A stretch of DNA of 41,941 nt from CAZSAA01 sp964604915 (GTDB lineage: Bacteria > Patescibacteriota > Patescibacteriia > Patescibacteriales > UBA12465). Below the pieces are notes generated by a model, which worked only from the letters and a program-made list of their open reading frames with translations, was not told the origin of the DNA and ran no database searches. The DNA lies in NCBI GenBank assembly GCA_964604915.1, contig CAZSAA010000003.1:1-41941 (forward strand). The letters run 5' to 3'. Numbering within the stretch: position 1 is the first letter of the stretch; every line of letters begins with the position of its first letter. Positions 31,781 through 41,277 of this stretch are shown piece by piece. The position numbers and the translations under genes were made by a program.

Positions 31781-34700
31781 TCATTTGACTATCTTACTCG
31801 GCCAAGCGGCTCTCACGCTCTCATTCCCTGAATCGTCACGGGCGGAAATGGCAAAATAATGATCACCCGAGGAAAGCTTAGCCAAATCAAGTTCCATCTT
31901 GTTCGTCGCCTTGCCCGTGGCTTCAAAATATTCGACATAGGTTCCTGCCGCCACGCCGTGGTAGACGCGGTATGAGACAGTGTCATCAGTATTAGCCGTC
32001 CAAGAGAAGGTGAGCTTCGAAGCATCAATCGATACTGAGAAATCTATCGGTACGGCTGGCTTCTGCTGGTCGGTCGGTACGACCGAAAGCTGCGCCGATA
32101 ACTGACTTTCCGCTTTAGCCGCTGAAACAGCAGAAATGCGGAAATAGTACCTTGCATCATTCTCTAGTCCCGTAAGGCTAACCTGGCATTGGTAATAATC
32201 ACCGGGCTTAGGATTAGCGGGCGTACAGGCAGAGAGCGGCGATACATCCTTATTACTAAAGGCGGCATCTCCCTGCTTCTGATAGTATATCTTATACGTT
32301 CCTAGCTTGGAAGCGTCTGTCTGATACAAGATGTCGGCCGGACTGCGCCAAGCGAGTTCGATTGCGCCACCAGTTTCCCGGTCGCTAGCCGAGAGCAACT
32401 CTACCGGACTCGGCAGGCTCTCCCGGAAGAAGTATGATTCCTTGAGTACGTTCCAGACGCAGATACCGTCAGCGTTGCCGTCTCTATCTTCGTCATTACC
32501 ACAAGCAGCATATAATTCCGAGCAAGGATTCCCATTATTAGTGCAAGCTAACTGGTTTCCTGTACCGGTAATGACGGCGGGGTTGATGATGGCCGGCAAG
32601 TCATCCTGACTGCCGCCTTGGCCATTATCGCGGCAGTAATAGAAGGCATAGCCGTAGCCGGAACAAGCACCGCCCGTGGAATTATCGCAATTATCCTTCC
32701 AGGGCGTCCAAGTGCCATCATTATTTACCGTCGGCCACGGATTATCGCAGATAAATATATACACCGGAGCGCTATAGCGATAGCTATCGCCGCCCAGATA
32801 ATAGTTGCAGCAATTTTCCGGGCAACTAGGCCCGCTACAGGAACAGGAGTCGCTCTCGCAAGATTCGCCTTTGAAACGAGCCATCGACACCGTAGCGCTG
32901 ACATAAGTATTACCATCGCTGATACCTTGGTTCGCTCTCACTAGTCGATAGTTACCTGGAGCGCCGGCTAAAACGTTGATCTTGACCAAACTCTCGCCGT
33001 CCGGGCTGTTCCAACTCCAATCCCAGGCATAGCCAGTTACCTGATGCAATTCTTCGCCGGATGAGCTATAGGCATGAGCGATAAAGAGCTTATCGCCGTC
33101 GTTCTGATTATCGAAATTATCCGCCTGCCAGTTCGAATCGTCCTCATCGATATGATTCTCGGTGGTCTGGAAGAGATATGAATAGGGATCGACACTCACG
33201 CTGGCGATATTACATATCCCGTTATTATCGCTCTGATTAGGCAGGGTGGAAAAGCGCATGATATAGGAATTGGGGAAAGATTGGCCGTTGAAGGTCATGC
33301 TTCCGCCCGAAATATAAGCGCTTCCGTTAAGCGGAAGATAACCACGTCCGTTCATCCCTATCCCCCAGGACGATAGCACGCCAGAATTGCTGTCTAAAGC
33401 CGCATCGCCTTTGATAATCGCATAATATGCCGTATCGGCCGCCAAAACTCCTATAGGTTGGATCGAAACGGCACTCTTGGATCCATCACCCTCGGATGCG
33501 AGGCTAGCTGGGACTAGGCAATAGAAGTTAGCGCTGGTATCGGCGGATACTGCCTGGCCGAAGATATCCTTAACGAAGGCAAGTACCCTATAGAATACCC
33601 TGGCAATATAACTATCGCTACCTCGAGCGGTATTGATGCCACCAAGTGCGGTGCCGCTAGGACATGCCTCATCGCCGGCGCTACGCTCCTCCAGTAACAG
33701 GACATTCCCGTCTAGGCTGCTGAAAGCCAAGCTCTGATTAAAGGGCACGTTTATCACCGTATTGCGACAGACGTTATCCTGATTATTGGCTGGAGATACC
33801 GAGTCTTCTTCCACTTGCGGCCGGGCACGGCAGCAGGCTCCGCTATCGCAACCGACCGAAGCAGCGTCGCCGCAATCACTATCAAGTGAACAGCCGCAAC
33901 AGAGGCCACGGTTCTCACCGGAACAGGGCGCTTGATTAGCTAAGCAACTCAGGTTCTTAGTGCCAGGCAGGTTGCACGAATCTTCATTGCTGACATCGCA
34001 ACAGCAGGCCCCACATTCGCCGGTACTACCTTGGCTGCCCGAATCGGCCAGGCAAGCGAAAGGCGACGCGCATAGGCCAAGGGCGCAAGAAGAAGGTTTC
34101 TGATCATCCTGGCAACTCATGCCGACAATAGAAGATCCGTTGTTAGCGCAAGCGCTCTGGCAACTTATCATCCCCTTGAACCTTCCAGTAGCGGCTGGGA
34201 TAGAGTTACATTGGTTAGTATTGGGCAAGCAATCATAATAGGCGCAAAAAGCACTCTCATTCAGGCGCGTGCCCTTGGAACAAAGGCTAGTAGCCTGATC
34301 AAAGCAGCAGCCGGAAGCCGCCTGACAACTAGTAACATCCCCGTCAAACAGTGAACAATAATTCTTGTTCGAATCCAACTTACAGCCATCATTGCAATCA
34401 TCTAAGGTCGAGAAATAGCCGACTTTGAGAGGATTAGAAGCAGCGCATAGTCCGGACTCATCGGATTGGCAGTCATAATACGCACAATAGCCATAATCAG
34501 GATTTGAAGCATCACTGGTAAGGGCGGTGCCATTACCGGACCGACACGCGTCATCGCTAGGATCGAGATTCTGCTTCGCGTCGAAGCAGCAAGCTTCAGC
34601 ATAAACGGAACAAGCCGCCCTATCTTGGTCGAAATCAGAACACTTTATACACTCATCTCCAACCATAATATCGCAATCATCTTCGTCGCCGGATAGCCCG

Positions 34701-36811
34701 GTATCGAATTTCCATTCGAACACGGAAGCCGGCGCGGCGATAGCGCAATCGGCCAGGCTGTCAGCGCAACGTCCGGCTTTATAGGTATTTTCCCCGCAGC
34801 AGACCTGGTTAGAGCAATCCCCGTCCGATTCGCACTCCCCGACCGCAAAGTTCAAGCTATTACTATCGAGATTATCCCGCCTAACTAGCAAGGGGCCGGT
34901 GACCGCGCCTTGCGGCACCTTGATCTCCAGCTTATCCGCATCACCGTCCTCCTTTACGACGGAAGAGGTAGCGACATTCTTAGAAAAAACGATAGCAGCG
35001 GCCTGCCCTTTATTACCGAAATTCTCACCCCATAGACTTATAGGATTGCCGATTTGCCCGGTAGTCGGCTTTACCTTACATAGGCTAGGCAAGAGATCAA
35101 GGGACGGATCGACTCGAAAACGATTGACTGCCAGCTTATCAGCATTAACCTCTTCACCCCCCTTGCTTATGCGCAAGGAATAGTTGCCATCCGCTATGCC
35201 TTCCGGTACTTTCACTATTATCTGATTGTTCTCCCAGACCGAGTCCAGACATTGCTCCGGGAAGCGGTAATCCGCTTCCGTCTCGCCGAAATAGACATGG
35301 CTGCTACCGCGCACCGAGCCGAAACCACTACCATAGATCGTAACATATTGACCGGCCTTGCCGCTGCGCGGCTCGAAAGAAGATATATAGAAATCGGAAG
35401 CAGAATCGTAATTTTTAGAAAAATACAGATAGTTGCTATATTGATTGACCCCGCCCTCCGTGGTAGACACGAAACTAGAGACCTCGCCGCCCTTGATATT
35501 TGGCACTTTAGCTGTACCGACAAATCCTAACGGATCAATGAAGCTAGAGTATAATCCTTTGGCATTATCCTCATAATCCCCGAAATAGGCGTCGGCGCCA
35601 CTAAGACTAAGGCCATAATATGAAACATCATCACTAAGATCACCGGATTCAGGATTGAGCTTGCATAATCCAGGCCGATCAATGGAATTAACCACGAAAT
35701 CGGCTAAACGAGGACCACGCTCATCATCGGTAGTATCAGTATTATCACCACCGCGCGTGACACTAATTGCTCCAGCTCTGGCTGAAGGCGGCACTACTAC
35801 TACGATCTGGGTATCACTCCAATTATTGCCGCATTCCGGATTGAGGCTCTGCGGGAAAACGGCGATAGCGTCATCGCCTCCATCCTGGCTATTGCCCAAG
35901 AAAGTCACCTTTCCCTGACCGTCAGCATTATCACCGAAGTTCTTGCCGAAGATACTGATGATATTGCCGGATGCGCCGTTAGGAGTAATGGCGTCACAGG
36001 CCGCACCGCCGCAATCCGAAGCGTCTTCGCAAGCCTTATCATTATCATTACTACAGAAACCGCCTATCGGACTCATTCCCTTTATCACTGGCGCGCCGAC
36101 GCACTGGCAGCTTTCCGTATCGCAAGACAGGTATTCCGAACACAAATCGTCATCTGCGCTGCATGTATCCGCATCGCTAGAACAAGCATCGCCCAGATCG
36201 CCCTGCGCTTCGCAGGCACAAGTATCAGTATTGCAAGTATAGCCATCGGCGCAGATCGAAGCATTAGCCTGGCAGCCAGAGCTAAGACTGCTGTCGCAAG
36301 AAGTCTCGACATTGCCACTGCTGCAGTCAGACCCGAGGCATGGCCCCCAGCTGCCGCCAATACAGGAAATACGTCCGCCGCAACCGCAGGAAAGGAACTG
36401 GCCGGACTGGCAAGAACCGCTTCCGCCGCCATTGCCGCCGTTACTAGTGCCTAGCAGTTGATTAAGGACGAACGTAGCGATACCCCAAGCGGACAATATT
36501 ATGACAAGGCCGACCACGCCGTTCTTGAGGACCTGCTTTGCCCTATCGATCTTATCACTCTCGCCGTTGCTGGTGAGCCAGATGAAGCCGCCCCAGAGAA
36601 CGATAAGCAAGGCGATAGTCCCGAGAGCTAACATCGCGATATTTATTATCCTCCCGACTGTTTCCCGCGGATCAGTATTGCTAAGTCCGATCGATTCGTC
36701 TATCACTTCTAGGCCTAAATCGGCAGCCAAGGCTTGGCTCGCCCCGAAAAATAGGGAGAATATCCCGACACCTAGTGCTAAGGTTATAAGTATCTTCTTC
36801 ATTTTGTTCAT
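31781..36811 (-). CDS. Giant surface protein: VirB2-like membrane head with IPT, Cys-rich, Ig-like and FN3 ectodomain
   Basis: 1676 residues. Residues 1-120 are a signal peptide plus two helices like VirB2/TrbC pilins (ADLGLEVIDESIGLS, then GRIINIAML, GGFIWLTSNGESDKID, GVVGLVIILSAWGIATF). A Gly/Cys-rich linker leads to IPT/TIG-type domains (about 240-385, 472-570 and 571-660, with ITPNGASGNIISIFGKNFG and YVTIYGSGFG). Cys-rich stretches (660-1000), an SbsA-like Ig domain (about 1000-1190) and another Ig-like region follow. Two fibronectin-III domains (about 1465-1676) end the protein. The head is shared with the 877-residue protein encoded upstream. A mature VirB2 is a tiny fibre subunit, so a 1550-residue extension is striking. 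Probably a membrane-anchored adhesin or fibre. Confidence 0.85.
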   Translation of the reverse strand: MNKMKKILITLALGVGIFSLFFGASQALAADLGLEVIDESIGLSNTDPRETVGRIINIAMLALGTIALLIVLWGGFIWLTSNGESDKIDRAKQVLKNGVVGLVIILSAWGIATFVLNQLLGTSNGGNGGGSGSCQSGQFLSCGCGGRISCIGGSWGPCLGSDCSSGNVETSCDSSLSSGCQANASICADGYTCNTDTCACEAQGDLGDACSSDADTCSADDDLCSEYLSCDTESCQCVGAPVIKGMSPIGGFCSNDNDKACEDASDCGGAACDAITPNGASGNIISIFGKNFGDNADGQGKVTFLGNSQDGGDDAIAVFPQSLNPECGNNWSDTQIVVVVPPSARAGAISVTRGGDNTDTTDDERGPRLADFVVNSIDRPGLCKLNPESGDLSDDVSYYGLSLSGADAYFGDYEDNAKGLYSSFIDPLGFVGTAKVPNIKGGEVSSFVSTTEGGVNQYSNYLYFSKNYDSASDFYISSFEPRSGKAGQYVTIYGSGFGSVRGSSHVYFGETEADYRFPEQCLDSVWENNQIIVKVPEGIADGNYSLRISKGGEEVNADKLAVNRFRVDPSLDLLPSLCKVKPTTGQIGNPISLWGENFGNKGQAAAIVFSKNVATSSVVKEDGDADKLEIKVPQGAVTGPLLVRRDNLDSNSLNFAVGECESDGDCSNQVCCGENTYKAGRCADSLADCAIAAPASVFEWKFDTGLSGDEDDCDIMVGDECIKCSDFDQDRAACSVYAEACCFDAKQNLDPSDDACRSGNGTALTSDASNPDYGYCAYYDCQSDESGLCAASNPLKVGYFSTLDDCNDGCKLDSNKNYCSLFDGDVTSCQAASGCCFDQATSLCSKGTRLNESAFCAYYDCLPNTNQCNSIPAATGRFKGMISCQSACANNGSSIVGMSCQDDQKPSSCALGLCASPFACLADSGSQGSTGECGACCCDVSNEDSCNLPGTKNLSCLANQAPCSGENRGLCCGCSLDSDCGDAASVGCDSGACCRARPQVEEDSVSPANNQDNVCRNTVINVPFNQSLAFSSLDGNVLLLEERSAGDEACPSGTALGGINTARGSDSYIARVFYRVLAFVKDIFGQAVSADTSANFYCLVPASLASEGDGSKSAVSIQPIGVLAADTAYYAIIKGDAALDSNSGVLSSWGIGMNGRGYLPLNGSAYISGGSMTFNGQSFPNSYIMRFSTLPNQSDNNGICNIASVSVDPYSYLFQTTENHIDEDDSNWQADNFDNQNDGDKLFIAHAYSSSGEELHQVTGYAWDWSWNSPDGESLVKINVLAGAPGNYRLVRANQGISDGNTYVSATVSMARFKGESCESDSCSCSGPSCPENCCNYYLGGDSYRYSAPVYIFICDNPWPTVNNDGTWTPWKDNCDNSTGGACSGYGYAFYYCRDNGQGGSQDDLPAIINPAVITGTGNQLACTNNGNPCSELYAACGNDEDRDGNADGICVWNVLKESYFFRESLPSPVELLSASDRETGGAIELAWRSPADILYQTDASKLGTYKIYYQKQGDAAFSNKDVSPLSACTPANPKPGDYYQCQVSLTGLENDARYYFRISAVSAAKAESQLSAQLSVVPTDQQKPAVPIDFSVSIDASKLTFSWTANTDDTVSYRVYHGVAAGTYVEYFEATGKATNKMELDLAKLSSGDHYFAISARDDSGNESVRAAWPSKIVK

Positions 36812-36826
36812 ATTAAATCTGCCCGA

Positions 36827-39460
36827 TTATTGACAATTGCCATCTTCATCAAGTTGATTGGTAGCCGAACCGAAGCAGCAGGACGGATTCTCGTCATCCG
36901 CTGTGCAGCTTAGGCCGGAACTGGGCTTGAAACAATTCTGATAGATATCCTTGACGCCGGAACCGGCTTGAACGCGATAGGTGACCGAATCAAGGAACCG
37001 TGAATGACCGATGGAAATGCTAGTAATATCCGGCTCGTTATCAAGCGGGAAAGAATCAACGTTTTGGCTGCTTATCCAATATCCGACTGTGCTGTCGCCG
37101 CTAGAATATATATTTATCCTCTTCTGCGCCGCCGTAACGCCATTTATCGTCGTTTCTACCGCACCGGTCTTGAGCGTGGAATTCATCATCAAGGCACTGA
37201 AGTTAAGGTTGATACTGCTTTCAGTCATGATGCCCTGGGTACCGCTCTCTGGTTCGATGAAGGTGATTTGCGGGGCATCTATCTGCGCGCTATCCGTCAG
37301 GAAGAACGACCACCGGTAGCTATCGCCATAGACGCCATTCTGATTGTTTTCATAATAATAGGTGAGGGGGCCGCTGGCGTATCCGTTTCGATTGCCATCT
37401 AAAGAATTGAGAGCAGCATCCATCAGCCCGCTCAAAGCGGTAGCGCTGGAGAGTGGATAACTATGGCCCGCTCCGTCCTGGCAAGACTGGCGGCTTCCAT
37501 TCGTCAGGCACTGGTTATATGAGCCGAAAGCTTGGCAATCAGCATCGGATGAGCAAGCCAGCAAGGAAGCGGCCTGAAGCTGAACGGCCAAATTAGCGCC
37601 TTTGGGCAAGCAATATATCTTCTCGCCACAGCTATTGAGCCCGCATTCTTGGTCGGAAATAAACTCGACGGTCTTGAAAGAGCTGCTCAGAACAAACTTA
37701 CCTGGTACAAACGTGCCGACACAAGCGCTATTGCGGCAATCATAGGAAAGACAGTCGCTCGCCTGGGAACAGTATACCCCCGCGCCAGCCGCGCCGCCAT
37801 CCGCGTTTACCACTTTCATATACGGCGCCATCTCGAGAGAATCACCCGATAGGGTAAGGGGGTTCATGGCTTCGGAAAAATTGATCTGGATTACTGAGTT
37901 CATCGGCTTGTCCTTTATCCCGCTGACTTGGCTGGCCGAAGAAGCGTCTTGGCCGCCAGACATAGCTATCACCTTCACTTTCTCATCAGAACTCGAAAGT
38001 GCGATATTATTACCAGTCACACCGGCTACCTTAGCGGTGACTACCACCCGATTGCCGCTTACCGAAGGATATACTGCCGGATTACCGCTTAGCTTGGCAT
38101 ATATATTAGCGACTAGCCCGCTTATCGAGCAGCTATCCGGGCGAAGGATATTCATGCCGGCATTGGAATCAGCGAAAGTATAGATAAGGTTATCGACACT
38201 AATAGTATCAGCTGCCTCCATAGGCCGAACCTTCACGTCCCAGGAATTACCTGCTTCATAGGCGGAGACCGAAAGACTGAAGATGCCGGCGAAAGAAACA
38301 GATTTCTGACTATCGAAAGCCGCCGATCCTAGATTTTCCCCAGCCGAAGATAACTGGACAGTCTTGCCGTCGACAGCGACGGTAGCGACAAAATCAGTAA
38401 TCGTCTGGTTATATGATCCGTCGACTTGGACTTGCGCGTCATTGTCACCACTAATCCGATTGACCGATACTAATTTAGCCGGAGAATATACCGAAGGGCA
38501 ACCACTGACTTCGAAATAACCGGAAGCAGCCACAGCTGATACTTGGACAGTTAAAGAATCCCGCCCACTGTCAGGTGCCGGGAAGACACCGCCCGATAGT
38601 ACCTGGGGTGGCGTCAGGTCCAACTTGTCGCTCACGGTAAAGGACCACGACATCGAATCACTGCTACAACTGGCAAAGATAGATTCACCGTTAGAATTAT
38701 TGATACCGTTACCCAAAGTAACGGAATAGTCGGTCTTGCCCGTACTCTCACCTAAATAGGTATCGGGCGTAATCACAAATATCCGCCGATCAGGACTGGC
38801 ACTCACGCTAGCTGAGATATTTGATTCACCATCGGTACGGCTAAGATTAAAATTGTTGGTGTTGAGACGGCGACAAGTGGCGGAGCAGGCACAGGCCGCG
38901 CCAGATTCATCTTGACAGACCGAAGCTAGGTCAATATCTTCCTTGAAATTAACCATGACTACGGTATTGCGCGGCACGTCATTCTGGCCAGGAGCCGGAT
39001 AGACACTCTCTATGCTGCAGGAACCAAGAGCCGAAGTCCCAAAAGAAGCCGGCCGATACCCATTTGATAGCGTCATGCTACCATTATTAGTTTCGTTGCC
39101 GCTAAGCTTGCTGATGATAAAAGTAGCAATACCCCAAGCCGAGAGGATGATTGCTAAGCCAATGACGCCGTTTTTGAGTAGTTGCTTAGCCTTATCGATC
39201 TTAGCGTCTTCGCCCTCGCTGGTCATCCACAGGAAACCGGCATAGAGGATGACCACCAAGGCGATAGTCGACAAGAAGCCTAGGGCGATCTGGATTATCC
39301 GACCGATGATAATACGGGGGTCGGTGGCGGAAAGACCGATAGACTCATCAATCACTTCCGTGCCTAAATCCGCCCCCAAGGCTGGAAAGGTAAATAAAAA
39401 CAAGGCCAACAGAAATGGGGCGAATATTCCGGCCAAAATTTTTGTGCTGCGTTTTACCAT
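36827..39460 (-). CDS. Large surface protein: VirB2-like membrane head with Ig-like ectodomain
   Basis: 877 residues. The head (1-122) matches that of the next gene product: signal peptide, ADLGTEVIDESIGLSATDPR, two helices and GVIGLAIILSAWGIATF. The rest is extracytoplasmic. SbsA/Big5-type Ig domains open with YPAPGQNDVPRNT (about 155-280) and PMNSVIQINFSEAMNP (about 520 onward), with further beta-rich segments between. Scattered Cys pairs and a Cys-rich end (CTADDENPSCC) are present. It is the first of three giants in a row (16- and 20-base gaps), which argues for one operon. It diverges from the Rel/Spo gene. Attachment or fibre assembly is inferred. Confidence 0.85.
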   Translation of the reverse strand: MVKRSTKILAGIFAPFLLALFLFTFPALGADLGTEVIDESIGLSATDPRIIIGRIIQIALGFLSTIALVVILYAGFLWMTSEGEDAKIDKAKQLLKNGVIGLAIILSAWGIATFIISKLSGNETNNGSMTLSNGYRPASFGTSALGSCSIESVYPAPGQNDVPRNTVVMVNFKEDIDLASVCQDESGAACACSATCRRLNTNNFNLSRTDGESNISASVSASPDRRIFVITPDTYLGESTGKTDYSVTLGNGINNSNGESIFASCSSDSMSWSFTVSDKLDLTPPQVLSGGVFPAPDSGRDSLTVQVSAVAASGYFEVSGCPSVYSPAKLVSVNRISGDNDAQVQVDGSYNQTITDFVATVAVDGKTVQLSSAGENLGSAAFDSQKSVSFAGIFSLSVSAYEAGNSWDVKVRPMEAADTISVDNLIYTFADSNAGMNILRPDSCSISGLVANIYAKLSGNPAVYPSVSGNRVVVTAKVAGVTGNNIALSSSDEKVKVIAMSGGQDASSASQVSGIKDKPMNSVIQINFSEAMNPLTLSGDSLEMAPYMKVVNADGGAAGAGVYCSQASDCLSYDCRNSACVGTFVPGKFVLSSSFKTVEFISDQECGLNSCGEKIYCLPKGANLAVQLQAASLLACSSDADCQAFGSYNQCLTNGSRQSCQDGAGHSYPLSSATALSGLMDAALNSLDGNRNGYASGPLTYYYENNQNGVYGDSYRWSFFLTDSAQIDAPQITFIEPESGTQGIMTESSINLNFSALMMNSTLKTGAVETTINGVTAAQKRINIYSSGDSTVGYWISSQNVDSFPLDNEPDITSISIGHSRFLDSVTYRVQAGSGVKDIYQNCFKPSSGLSCTADDENPSCCFGSATNQLDEDGNCQ

Positions 39461-39508
39461 TTATTTTGAGCAAAACTATGCTATAATTGTTTGTATCGCT
39501 ATGGTTAG

Positions 39509-39514
39509 ATTATA
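39509..39514 (-). promoter_or_regulatory. Possible -10 of the giant-protein operon
   Basis: A minus-strand TATAAT lies 49 bases before the 877-residue gene. The -35 at the right distance (TTTTCT) is poor, so this is tentative. Another minus-strand AATTATAG lies nearby. Confidence 0.4.
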
Positions 39515-39540
39515 CCATAAAGAATAAATTTAGAAAATAA

Positions 39541-41022
39541 ATGAACATCGAGAGCGTCGTCAAAAAATTCTTGCAGAACCATCCCAAGGCGGAAGTCGAG
39601 ATGATAAGGCTTGCCTATGAATTCGCCGAAAACGCACATCGCGACCAAGCGAGGAAAAACGGCGAGCCATACATACAGCATCCGCTCCACACCGCCTATC
39701 TGCTAGCGGAAATGAAGGCTGACCTGCCCACGGTCATTGCCGGCATCCTGCATGACGTGCCGGAGGACACGGAAGTGACACTCGAGGATGTCGGACATAA
39801 CTTCGGCGAAGAAGTGGCCACCTTAGTAGCTGGCGTCACCAAACTAGGGAAGATAAAATACCGAGGCATCGAACGGTATCGGGAAAACCTCAAGAAAATG
39901 TTCCTAGCCATGTCCACCGATATCCGGGTAATATTTATTAAATTCTGCGATAGGCTACATAACCTCCGCACCCTCGATTCCCTGCCCGGGCCCAAACAGC
40001 AGCGCATCGCCCAAGAAACCTTGGAAATATACGCCCCCATCGCCGGACTGATCGGCATCTGGAAACTGAAATGGCAGATGGAAGACCTCTGCTTCAAGTT
40101 CCTCTATCCCAACAAATTTAACGAACTGGAGAACCGCTATGAAGTCGAGAAGAAGACGGAGCGTAACCAATTCTTCCAGAAGATAAGGAATATCTTGGCT
40201 CCCAAATTGGAAGAGGCTGGTATCGAATATGAGATAGAAGTCCGTTTCAAGCACCTATACAGCATTTACCAGAAAATGCAAAAGAAGGAGCGCAAGTTCG
40301 ACGAGATATATGACGTGTTCGCCCTCAGGGTGATCGTACCGACTATCAACGATTGCTATAAGGTGCTTGGCATCATTCATACCCTCTGGAAGCCCAAGAC
40401 TAACCGTTTCAAGGATTATATCGCCGTGCCCAAACCCAACGGCTACCGCTCCCTCCATACCACTATCTTCGGTCCGGAAGGCAAGGCGACTGAATTTCAG
40501 ATCAGGACGCAGGAAATGCATGAAGAAGCGAACTACGGTATCGCCGCCCACTGGTATTACAAGGAAAAGACACCCGGTGGCGACAAGCAGCAACCCGCCT
40601 GGGTCAAAGAGATAATCGATATCCAGAAAGAGGTAACCAGCACCAGCGAATTAGTGAAGAATGTAAAGCTGGATATCTTCCGTGACCGCATCTTCGTGTT
40701 CTCGCCCAAAGGTGACGTCTTTGAGCTCCCGGAAGGGTCGACACCAGTGGACTTCGCCTATGCCGTCCACACCAACATCGGCAACCAAGCTATCGGCGCC
40801 ATGATAAACGACAAGATCGGCAAGTTAGACCAGGAACTAAGGAATGGCGACATCGTGGAGATAATCACCCAGAAAGGCCGTATCCATCCCAACAAAGATT
40901 GGCTCAAGTTCGTCAAGACCAAACACGCCCGGGAAAGGATACGGCAATTTGCCAAGAAATCCGCTTTCGAGAATATCAAAAAATTCTTCCCGGGAACGGG
41001 AAAAAATAAGGATAAGAAATAA
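39541..41022 (+). CDS. Rel/Spo-family (p)ppGpp synthetase/hydrolase, short form
   Basis: 493 residues. The HD hydrolase part has HDVPEDT (about 76-82), as in HDxxEDT of active hydrolases. The synthetase part follows with RFKDYIAVPKPNGYRSLHTT and EFQIRTQEMHEEANYGIAAHW, the usual G-loop and catalytic segments. The TGS domain (RIFVFSPKGDVFELPEGSTPVDFAYAVHT) ends the recognisable part. Long Rel proteins have about 700-750 residues with zinc-finger and ACT domains. Those are missing here, and the gene ends in a natural terminator. Both activities look possible. The missing ribosome-sensing tail predicts different regulation. Confidence 0.93.
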   Translation: MNIESVVKKFLQNHPKAEVEMIRLAYEFAENAHRDQARKNGEPYIQHPLHTAYLLAEMKADLPTVIAGILHDVPEDTEVTLEDVGHNFGEEVATLVAGVTKLGKIKYRGIERYRENLKKMFLAMSTDIRVIFIKFCDRLHNLRTLDSLPGPKQQRIAQETLEIYAPIAGLIGIWKLKWQMEDLCFKFLYPNKFNELENRYEVEKKTERNQFFQKIRNILAPKLEEAGIEYEIEVRFKHLYSIYQKMQKKERKFDEIYDVFALRVIVPTINDCYKVLGIIHTLWKPKTNRFKDYIAVPKPNGYRSLHTTIFGPEGKATEFQIRTQEMHEEANYGIAAHWYYKEKTPGGDKQQPAWVKEIIDIQKEVTSTSELVKNVKLDIFRDRIFVFSPKGDVFELPEGSTPVDFAYAVHTNIGNQAIGAMINDKIGKLDQELRNGDIVEIITQKGRIHPNKDWLKFVKTKHARERIRQFAKKSAFENIKKFFPGTGKNKDKK

Positions 41023-41040
41023 AGCCCCTTTCGGGGCTTT
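41021..41040. terminator. Bidirectional terminator
   Basis: A perfect 8-bp hairpin AAAGCCCC/GGGGCTTT with loop TTTC starts inside the Rel/Spo stop codon. It separates the convergent Rel/Spo and bS21 genes. Confidence 0.9.
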
Positions 41041-41043
41041 ATC

Positions 41044-41277
41044 TTATCTCTGCGGATTGCTTTCGGGTAATTTTCCGGTCTTTCTCAAGTATTCATTCTT
41101 GGCACTAAGCTGCAAGCTCTTGAGCGCGTAGATTTTCTGTTGGCGCTTAGTCTTCTTGGCGCTGTAGTGCTGGATAGCTCTAGCCTTTTCCAAACGTTTG
41201 TTGTTCTTCAGGCCTCGCTTGAATTTACGCAAGAAACTTTCGAAACTTTCTCCCGGCTTCCTTTTAAAGTCAGCCAT
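41044..41277 (-). CDS. rpsU: Small ribosomal subunit protein bS21
   Basis: A 77-residue basic protein with the S21 opening FKRKPGESFESFLRKFKRGL and a Lys/Arg-rich middle. It is a little longer than the usual 58-70 residues, with an extra C-terminal stretch (SAKNEYLRKTGKLPES). The ATG at 41277 is chosen over a GTG at 41286, because the strong site AGGAAGGTGG lies 5-6 bases before it. The start overlaps the end of hisS by 8 bases, so its ribosome site is inside hisS and translation is probably coupled. Confidence 0.88.
   Translation of the reverse strand: MADFKRKPGESFESFLRKFKRGLKNNKRLEKARAIQHYSAKKTKRQQKIYALKSLQLSAKNEYLRKTGKLPESNPQR

Noticed and set aside
39482..39487. TATAAT as -10 for the Rel/Spo gene
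   Set aside because: No acceptable -35 lies 16-18 bases upstream. An alternative TTGTTT-N17-TTATAC further down is equally weak, so no promoter is called.
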